NCBI RefSeq assembly: GCF_017591425.1 | Contig: NW_024467119.1 | Span: 79,786,894-79,850,893 of the forward strand | Reading direction: 5' to 3' | DNA length: 64,000 nt | Source: Ochotona curzoniae | Taxonomy: Eukaryota; Chordata; Mammalia; Lagomorpha; Ochotonidae | Made by a program: the position numbers and the translations under genes | In this document: in pieces, positions 56,546-64,000 of the stretch | Layout: each line of letters starts with the position of its first letter | Numbering within the stretch: the first letter of the stretch is position 1 | The notes under the pieces: model-generated | Database searches by the model: none | Seen by the model: the letters and a program-made list of their open reading frames with translations, nothing else | Told to the model about the DNA's origin: nothing

Positions 56546-56732
56546 AACTGTGGCACAGACTACGTGTTTGGGAGGTGTATCACATGTGTGCACCTTGTCT
56601 TGAGTGGCATGTCGTAATGGAGAACTTCTTATCCAGGTTTAATACTTCATACTTCCAGGAGACTCATGTCATAATGGAAAGCCTGATTTTACAATGACTA
56701 TCTGATGCTTGTTTGCTTTCTTGCTGATTTCA

Positions 56733-56982
56733 GTTTTATTTAATTCTTATATTGTGGAGTTCCACCTCTTTCCTTGGCCAGAACAGATCTGAAGCGAGGA
56801 GCTTCTCTAAGATCTTTCACATAGGTGCATAGGTGGACCATCCTCTGCTGCTTTTCCAGGCATATTAATTGACGGGAGCTGGATTGGAAGTAGAGCATCC
56901 AAGACTCAAACCCCAGTGCTGGCAATCAATGCTGGCAATACAGGCAGTGGCTTTACCCACTAAGCCATAATGCCAGTCCAGA
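56733..56982 (-). mobile_element. Old C-type SINE
   Basis: 'gatctgaagcgaggagcttc', 'taagccataatgccagtcc'. The head half is shortened. Confidence 0.65.
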
Positions 56983-57770
56983 GGCTTCAGCCCTTGGCTC
57001 TACCCACTAGGAGCTTCAGCTTTTCGGCTTTGTCTTCCTCACTGTACCACCAGGTGATCCTGACACACATCACTGCCAGCTTTGACTTCTCAGCCTCCTT
57101 GTCTTTTTCATGATTTTGGTATTATTTTCCTGCCTAGGAAGGACTGAAGCCGTTATTGGGCTTACTAAGCTACTTAGTCGTACACCTAGGGGCAAGCTAA
57201 GCCGAGGTGTCACTTATGGGCTGAAGCAATCATCAGAGAACTGTGCCTAACTTTTCCCTGTAGTGGGGAGTCTTTCATTTCAGCCATGTGATGTCTTCAG
57301 TGTCTGAACCAGGCAGCAGTTTTAACAAGAGCCTCACCTGAAGGGAGTAGTAAGATGTGAAGGGAGAAATTTCATAGTATAGAAAGGAGATGGGATTTCT
57401 GGAGAGTTGGATAACACAGTAGAAGAGCAACTGCAAGTAAAATTTTGTATGAATTGATTGCTTTTATTCTGTTGTCCATCTCTTGAGTTTAGAAGTTGGG
57501 AAATCTGTATTCCAACCCAAGGAAAACATGCTAATGTGAATAAGTATAATGTAACAGTGAGGAGAAGGTAAAGCTTTCCAAATTTCAATGTTAAGAGACT
57601 TTGTCATTTTCCATAGGTTTTCAAACATACATTACTTCCTAATGGTCTTCTAAAGTGCTCTATGTAGTTGGGTCCTGCAAGATTTATTTTGGTAAATCAG
57701 AGACATACTATTTTTTTGGCTTAGGAATAAAAGGGTAAATGTCCTTCCTTCTGGTTTATGCCATTTTGTT
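56983..57770. other. Intron 5 unique sequence
   Basis: No exon or named repeat. Confidence 0.4.
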
Positions 57771-57792
57771 TTGTTTTTAAAGATTTATTTGA

Positions 57793-58107
57793 GGACCTGG
57801 CACGGTAGCCTAGCAGCTAAAGCCTTTGCTTTCCAAATGTCAGGATCCCATATGGGTGCTGGTTCATGTACCAACTGCTCTGCTTCCCATCCAGCTCCCT
57901 GCTGTGGTCTGGGAAAGCAGCAGAAGATAGCCCAAAGTCTTGGGAACTTGCACCTGTGTGGGAGACCCAGAGGAGGCTCCTGGCTTTGGATCAGATTGGC
58001 TCTGGCTATTGTGGCCGCTTGGGGAGGTGAACCAGCAGGTGGAAGATCTTTCTCTCTGTCTCTCCTCTTTGTAAATCTGCCTTTCCAATAAAGATCTTTA
58101 AAAAAAA
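57793..58107 (+). mobile_element. C-type SINE, nested (first insertion)
   Basis: 'ggacctggcacggtagcctag' start, 'gcctttccaataaagatc' end. 'atttatttga' / 'tatttgtttga' flank it. Confidence 0.85.
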
Positions 58108-58312
58108 ATGTATTTGTTTGAAAGTCAGAGGGAGAGACAGAGACCTTCCATCCACTGGTCCACCCCTGAATGGAAGCATCAGCAGAGGTTGGGCCATACT
58201 GAAGACAGGGAACAGAATTTCATCGGGGCTGCCCACCTGGCCCCAAACACTTGGACCAGCTTTCACAGCTTTTCCTAAGCTGTTAGCAGGGAGCTGAATC
58301 AAAAGTGGAGCA

Positions 58313-58611
58313 GGGCCCTAGTGGCTAAAGTCCTCATCTTGAACACGCCAGGATCCCATATGGGCGCCGGTTCTAATCCTGGCTGCTCCACTTCCCATCT
58401 AGCTCCCTGATTGTGGCCTGGGAAAGCAATCAAGGACGGCCCAATGCTTTGGGATCCTGCACCCATGTGGGATACCCGGAGCAAGCTCCTTGTTCCCTGC
58501 TTCGGATCGGCGCAGCACCAGCCATTGCGGTCCCTTGAGGGGAGAATCATCAGACAGAAAATCTTCCGCTCTGTCTCTCCTCCTTTGTAAAAATAAATCT
58601 TTAAAAAAAAA
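58313..58611 (+). mobile_element. C-type SINE, nested (second insertion), 5'-truncated
   Basis: Starts at 'ggccctagtggctaaagtcc', lacking about 15 bases of the head. 'aagtggagcag' / 'aaatggagcag' flank it. Confidence 0.87.
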
Positions 58612-58700
58612 AATGGAGCAGCTGTGGCATGAACAGGAGCCCATAGGATATGCCAGCATCTCAGATAGTGACTGCTGGCCACATTGCAATGCCAGCCTCA

Positions 58701-59589
58701 TTGTGCAGGTTCTATTTATTTATTTTTTTTTTTCATTCCACTAAAGATCATTTTTATGGAGAACTTATTAGAAAATACATTTTATACCTAGTAGACATGT
58801 AGAATAATTTGCTATCCCATAAACCTATACTAGATGTGAGTATGATTTTTTTCCTCAGGAATGCCTCTAAACTCCATGCACAAGAAAAACAGTCAATGTG
58901 TGTGTATCTGTAAAAACTTTATATTGACTTCAGTTCATATTTTTATGAAGATATGTCCAACTCCTCTGCTTTTAAAGTTCAGAGCAACAGATATGAAACT
59001 TCATACAGTTGCAGCACTTCTGCTTCCAGCCAAGGTATTAATGGCCTCCAGATTGATCTTTCCTGCTAAAACCAACCAAAATCTACAGAGTGCTTTTAGT
59101 AATTGCCATCAGGCTACGAAAGGCAGTGGTTCTGTGAAAAAGGAAGCAGGTAAAATGAGCCCTGCCCTTGGCCCTGCTTATTTTGCTGAGAGTTTTCCTG
59201 GCAGCAGTACGCGAAGGAGAGCCCAGGCAGGCCTCTAGTTTCCAGAGCTAAGGACATGCTGGGCTGACAGCCAGCAAGAGCAACATGGTCAGAGTTGAGA
59301 GGGTGGTGTGGGAGAGAGCAGAAACTCAGCATCCCCTATAGAGGGTGCCCCTCAGGTACCTCCTGCAGGATGGAGGAGGACCCCCAAAGCAGGGGTGCAG
59401 TGCTCCTGGAAGTCTTGCCCAATGGGACGGGATTATTAACCCTAGGTTGAACTCTGCCCTGGACCTGCCCAACAAGCTCTAAGACCAAGATTCAGAAGGA
59501 TCACACTGCTGCTAAGTCACTGATACGTCCCAGAACAGAGCTAAACATTTCTGAGTACCAAACTACCTAGCAGCCAAAATGTGTGGCAA
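58701..59589. other. Intron 5 sequence without clear feature
   Basis: Contains a 125-codon open frame (58861-59238) without splice or family support. It may belong to an old L1 5' region. Confidence 0.3.
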
Positions 59590-60080
59590 TTAAGCAAAGA
59601 TCACCTGGCATGCGGGAGGGCGGTGGGGGGAGGGTAGAAAATATGATTCATAATGAGACAATAATCCATTGCTGAAAACAGATCCAGCAAGTTAAATTAA
59701 CAGAGCCCAAATTTGTAAGAGTTGTTACAGTTACATTGCATCTGTTGGAAACTTAAGTCGAAACACGGAAGACATTTAAAAGACATAAAAGCTACTTTGT
59801 CTGACAAGAAGAAGAGTGGATTGGATTAACATAAGATCAAATGTGACAAAAAAGAAGAAATAGTGGTTTAAAGTCATAACAATAGAAATGATCCAGAATG
59901 AAACACCCAGAAATCATTTGAAAAGCTTGCAGCAGCATGCATGATCTGCAGGACAGCCTCAGATGACGTCACGTCTGTGCTTGAAATCCTGGAAGGAGTG
60001 TGTTCAGGAAGGGGACATCGGTGAACTGGAAAAAGATCTCAAGAAACTAGCATTTACTAAAATGAAAAGTAAAACCCTAC
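59590..60080 (+). repeat. Possible ancient L1M/HAL1 5' region
   Basis: Purine-rich text ('gacaagaagaagagtgg', 'gatccagaatgaaacacc', 'gaactggaaaaagatctc') resembles old L1 5'UTR/ORF1-proximal sequence. The similarity is weak. Confidence 0.3.
59964..59971. promoter_or_regulatory. Palindromic CRE motif
   Basis: TGACGTCA, the consensus CREB/ATF site. It is a single 8-mer inside an intron, so chance cannot be excluded. Confidence 0.25.
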
Positions 60081-60585
60081 AGGTTCGGGAAACCTAAGTA
60101 TTTACATAGTAAATGCCAGTCACTAAATTCAGAAAACGTTTCAACTTTAATCTTCACTCGCTCCAAATCCCCTTCCACAGGGAAATTGTTGGTTTTAAAA
60201 TATTTCTTGATAATGGCTTTAATAGGATTTTTGCAATCATTTTAGTGTAGAACAGATTATGCTGGATTAAAGGATTATGAGTTTCACAAAGGGATTTTAA
60301 TAGGATGTAGTTCTTATTGTGTGTGCCACCCACGTTGTAATGGCCAGGCTTATCTCTCAATCTGTCATGATTTATTTACATTGGGATACAATTGGTGATA
60401 ACAGCACTCACTCACTCTGCTCTGGTCGCCATGTCTACATATCATTTTTTCTCTATAATGTCTGCAAGAATTACTGATACTTCATTAGGCCAGTTGAATT
60501 TTTGTACCCTTAAGCAAGTAAAATAGCAATTTTAATTTAAAATACTCAAGAAGTAAAAGCAATCATTTTTTTAAAGATTTAAATG
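60081..60585. other. Intron 5 unique AT-rich sequence
   Basis: Nothing recognised. Confidence 0.35.
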
Positions 60586-60912
60586 GGGGCACTGCGTCAC
60601 AGTAGCCCAGCAGCTAAAGTCCTCGCCTTGTACACACCAGGATCCCATATGGGTGCCGTTTGTAATCCCGGCAGCTCCGCTTCCCACCCAGCTCCCTGCT
60701 TGTGGCCTGGGAAAGCAGTCGAGGATGGCCCAAACTCTTGCAATGCTGCACCCATGTGGGAGACCTGGAAGAAGCTCCTCGCTCCTTGCTCCTGACTTCA
60801 GATCAGCTCAGCTCCGGCCATCGGGGAATGAATCTGCAGAGGAAAGATCTTTCTGTCTCTCCTTCTTTCTCTGTAAACATGCCTTTCCAGTAAAAATAAA
60901 TCTTTTAAAATC
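60586..60912 (+). mobile_element. C-type SINE
   Basis: 'ggggcactgcgtcacagtagcc' start, 'gcctttccagtaaaaataaatc' end. Contains the extra duplication 'gctccTCGctccttgctcc'. Confidence 0.87.
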
Positions 60913-61203
60913 TTTTACACAGATACACAGAAAGGAAGAAAGACAGAAACAGCTTCCATCTGCTGGTTCACTGCCCAAATGGCTACAACAGCTGGAAATG
61001 AGCCAGACTGAGGCTAGGAGACAAAATCTTCATCCAGGCATCCCGTGTGGGTGCAGGGACCTAAGAATTTGGGCCACATTTCACTGCTTTCCCAAACACA
61101 TTAGCAGGGTGTTAGGAAGTAGATGTGATTGAATCAGTCCCCACATGGGATTCTGTCATCATAGGCAGGGGTTTAACCTGTTACACCACTGTACCAACCC
61201 ACA
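60913..61203 (-). mobile_element. C-type SINE
   Basis: 'acacagatacacagaaaggaag' ... 'caccactgtaccaaccc'. Its tail end seems to be the site where the previous SINE inserted. Confidence 0.78.
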
Positions 61204-61209
61204 ATGAAT

Positions 61210-61480
61210 TATTTTTTTAATTTTAGTTTAAAATTTTTATTAGGCAGACTTAGAGAAAAGAAAAGGCAAAAAGATCTTCCATCTGCTATTTCACTCCCCC
61301 AGTGGCTGCAATGGCCAAAACTGAGCTTATCAGAAGCCAGGAACCTCCTGTGGGTCTCCCATGTGAGTGCAAGAACTTGAGCCATCTTCTGCTGCTCTCC
61401 CAGGCCATAAACAGGGAGCTGGATGGGAAGCAGAACTGCCAGACATGAACCAGGGCCCATGGGATACTAACACCTAAAGG
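61210..61480 (-). mobile_element. C-type SINE
   Basis: 'tttttattaggcagacttagag' head. The 5' edge beyond 'ggatactaacacc' is degraded. Confidence 0.72.
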
Positions 61481-61611
61481 TGGAGGAGTTGCTGATTCAG
61501 TTTAGTTTTAGCCATTAGGACCATAGTTAAATGAGACCTGATTTTAAAAAGTAGTAGAAATTAAGTTCTTACAAAAATTCTTGAAACTAAATAATGTTTG
61601 AATATTTGACA

Positions 61612-61827
61612 GGGCCCCAGCACAGTAGCGTAGTGGCTAAAGTTCTTGCTTTGCATGCTCTAGGATCTCATATGGGTACTGATTCATGTCCTAGATATTC
61701 CACTTCCCATTCAGTTCCCTACTGATCTTTCTCTCTGTCTCTCCTCCTCTTTCTGTAAATCTGTCTTAATGAATAAATGAATAAATAAGTAAGTAAATAA
61801 ATAAATGAATAAATAAAATCTTTAAGA
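61612..61827 (+). mobile_element. C-type SINE with central deletion
   Basis: Intact head ('gggccccagcacagtagcgta', B-box region) jumps from 'cagttccctactg' to 'atctttctctctgtctc', so about 130 bp of the core are missing. The tail is a long (AATA/AATG)n. Confidence 0.85.
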
Positions 61828-61849
61828 AGTACTGAAGTACTTCAGAGGC

Positions 61850-62176
61850 CTGTGCAGTGGCTCTACTGGCTGATCATCCACCTGCAAGTGCCAGCATCAC
61901 ATAGAAGCCCCAGTCTGTCCCAGCTGCTGCACTTCCCATCCAACTCCCTGCTTATTGCCTGGGAAAGCAGTGGACAATGACCCAAGTCGTTTGGCCCCTG
62001 CATTTGTTTGGGAGACCCAAAAGAGGTTCCTGGTTTCTGGTTCCTGGCTTCTGATCACCTCAGCTCTGCCATTGCAGGCACTTCAGAGTAAGCCAACTGA
62101 GGCAAGATCTTTGTCTCTGTCTCTCCTTTCTCTGTAAATCTGTTTTTCCAACAAAAATAAATAACTCTTTAAAAGA
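61850..62176 (+). mobile_element. C-type SINE
   Basis: 'aggcctgtgcagtggctctac' start, 'gtttttccaacaaaaataaataac' end. Confidence 0.82.
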
Positions 62177-62177
62177 T

Positions 62178-62452
62178 CACAGTCTGTATTAGAATGCCAT
62201 CTCAAGTCCCAGTTGCTCCACTTCACATCAGCTGTCTGCTGTTAGTGTACCTGGGAAGGCACCAGGTGATGGCCCAAGTATTGGGTTCCTAGTATCCGTG
62301 TGGACCACTGAGATGGTGCCCTGGGTTCCTGACTCTCTAGCTTTCTCAATCCTTATCTTTCAGCCACTGGGGTAACATGTGAATGGATAAGTACTTTCTC
62401 TCTCTTTTCCTCCCACCCCTAATTCTTCCTTTCTAAAAATATCAATACAGCC
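62178..62452 (+). mobile_element. Old C-type SINE
   Basis: 'ttagaatgccatctcaagtcccagttgctccac' ... 'gtgaatggataagtactttctc'. The head is lost. Confidence 0.65.
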
Positions 62453-63429
62453 TCATAAAATGTTGTGAAAATTATTAGAATACATGAATGCCAGATGACA
62501 ATGAAAATGGTGAGTAGTATCTGAAATTTCACTTTTCTAGATAGGTTCAAAAACATTGTCACAATCTACTTTTAACAGCTCTGGAAACTTCTGGAGCGTG
62601 TTGGAGGACAGTGGCTGAAGACTGACCCTGGTGGTATTTTGAGTTGCTTTCTTCATCTCAGCAGTAACTTTCCGAGATCACAGACAGCATTTGCTGTGGT
62701 CCGAGGGAGCGTGCTGCATGTGGAGTTCTGTAAAAGGGTCATGACTAAAGAACTGCCTGGAAGATACCAGTGAAAACAGTGTCTTTATTTAACCTGGCAA
62801 AGAGCCCAGTTCTATTATCTTCTCCTTAGGAAGTGTTTGTATAAAGCAATTAATGGGCAAGGCTTTTAACTTCACGACTGTCTTTTGTGGTGTTTAACAG
62901 TTAAGGCAAATAGTAGACTCATCAAAAACTTAAAAGTAATTGAAGAACGTACCTGTGGTTGCCTCAAAGTAGCATGTTCCTGAAAATCTAGAATGCTACA
63001 TGTATGCTTAGGCTTTCCCACACAGTGGAAATCAGAGAAGGTTCAGAGCTCCCACCTTGGGCTGACCTTGATGCCCTGTGCATTAAGAAGTGGAAATGGA
63101 GGCAGAGTTGTAGGTTGTGCGAGTGTCGAAATTGTGCCCCCCCCCACACACACAAAAGCCTTGGCAGACCCTTTTTCAAGAAGACCTCTTGGCAGAGCTT
63201 TAGTCTAAGTGTTTAAGGAAATTTCCTGTGTAGTCCACAGCTGACTAAAGATTTGAGTAAAGATGAGTAGAGATTTGAGTGTCCACACTCAACAAAGAAC
63301 ATAGTCTCCCAAATTAGTTCAGAACAGGCACTAAGCAAAGAAGTGTAACAATTACAGCAAGCCACAAGGCTGAGAAAGGGTGAGGTTAATTTTTCAGCGT
63401 TGTCTTATGATATTTTAAATTGTTCTTGA
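62453..63429. other. Intron 5 sequence, possibly an old L1 5' region
   Basis: Contains a C-run plus CACA stretch (63138-63152). It lies directly upstream of an L1M ORF1 remnant, so it may be its 5'UTR. I see no exon. Confidence 0.3.
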
Positions 63430-64000
63430 GGAAACTCAGGTACTAGGCTTACTAGACAAATGCTTTAAGTCAACTGTTTAAATATGCTTGGAGGAATGAT
63501 GTTTGAAGAACAAATGGAAAGTCTAAGAATGCTATCTCATAGGACAAATCCATAAACACAATCTTTACAACTAACCACATAGAAAATCTAGAGTCAAAAG
63601 CTGTAGTAACTGAAATGAAAATTTCGCTGCAAGAGTTTATAGCAATTTTAAACAGGAAGAAGAAAAATCAGTAAACTTAAAGGTAGTTCAGTTTGAATTT
63701 TCTAACTGAAGAAAAAGGTAGACATTTTAGAAGAAACTTAGAGATCTGTGGGGTGTCACCAGGAGTGCCAATATGCACAATGGAAATTCCAGAAGCAAAG
63801 GAGTATAAGGGGCAGAAGTAACATTTGAAGAATTAACAGCTGAAGTTTTATGAAAAACATTGGTCTGCATACATTCCCTAAAGCTAAAAACAAAGAGAAT
63901 CTTGAAAGCAACAACAAAAAACAACAAATGTATCACAAACAGTGGGTCTTTAATAAATTAGCAACTTATTTCTTGTTGGAAACTCTGGAGGTTAAAAGCA
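63430..64000 (+). repeat. Ancient L1M ORF1 remnant (runs off the window)
   Basis: 'agacaaatgctttaag', 'ggaggaatgatgtttgaagaac', 'ctgtagtaactgaaatgaaaatttc', 'agagatctgtggggtgtcacc', 'ggcagaagtaacatttgaag', 'gagaatcttgaaagcaacaac' follow L1 ORF1 order on the plus strand. Stops in all frames show it is dead. Confidence 0.6.

Larger units (their letters stand above)
57771..58700 (-). mobile_element. Older C-type SINE, split twice
   Basis: Segments 57771-57792, 58108-58312 and 58612-58700 ('...cattgcaatgccagcc') are consecutive parts of one minus-strand SINE, interrupted by two plus-strand SINEs. Confidence 0.75.

Noticed and set aside
58861..59238. 125-codon plus-strand open frame
   Set aside because: No recognisable domain, no supported splice sites, and a position next to possible old L1 sequence.
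59964..59971. Functional CREB-controlled internal promoter
   Set aside because: A single 8-bp motif with no other promoter signals. Kept only as a low-confidence motif.
62886..62925. Possible next MND1 exon ('tttaacag|ttaaggcaaatag')
   Set aside because: It superficially resembles an acceptor followed by the RQANK codons, but the first bases do not complete the split Arg codon as expected and stops follow at once.

Overview
This window is mammalian nuclear DNA that lies entirely inside one gene. The repeat load is lagomorph: about sixty copies of a tRNA-derived C-type SINE with A and B boxes, a conserved left half and an AATAAA-rich tail. The SINE consensus here ends in 'ccaataaaaataaataaatc' rather than the tail I remember for rabbit, so a pika (Ochotona) is my best guess. 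That species call is an inference from memory.

The only cellular gene I can support is MND1 (meiotic nuclear division 1), on the + strand. Five coding exons are visible, each with consensus AG acceptor and GT donor: 1..62 (start codon just outside the window), 2911..2968, 10489..10637, 50143..50217 and 54980..55094. They join in frame into about 153 codons, from codon 3 to the first base of codon 156, of a protein near 205 residues. The remaining C-terminal exons lie beyond 64000. Introns 1 to 4 are 2848, 7520, 39505 and 4762 bp.

Layout. Intron 1 holds young SINEs and an LTR-like remnant. Intron 2 holds a 2.2-kb GC-rich retroelement with a 14-bp target duplication, a shorter relative, and a 3.0-kb 'half-L1' (5'UTR, ORF1, a stub of ORF2, 3'UTR) with a 15-bp target duplication, ending about 100 bp before exon 3. 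Intron 3 is a repeat graveyard: an L1 ORF2/3'UTR copy (13.85-17.23 kb), a 3.1-kb copy of the GC-rich element with a perfect 13-bp target duplication (17.9-21.0 kb), a 39-bp minisatellite (23.3-23.8 kb), a second L1 5' fragment fused to the GC-rich element (31.6-33.7 kb), a third large GC-rich copy (36.5-40.0 kb), and older L1M, MIR and MER5-like pieces. Intron 4 holds a 1-kb, 44-bp-unit minisatellite. Intron 5 is rich in nested SINEs and ends in an ancient L1 ORF1 remnant.

The most novel-looking item is the GC-rich family. It has a body of degenerate units of about 60 bp, a conserved 3' end of about 600 bp, an A-rich tail, long target duplications and no long ORF. This looks like a non-autonomous L1-mobilised composite, similar in architecture to primate SVA/LAVA elements. 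Whether it is already catalogued cannot be decided from sequence alone.
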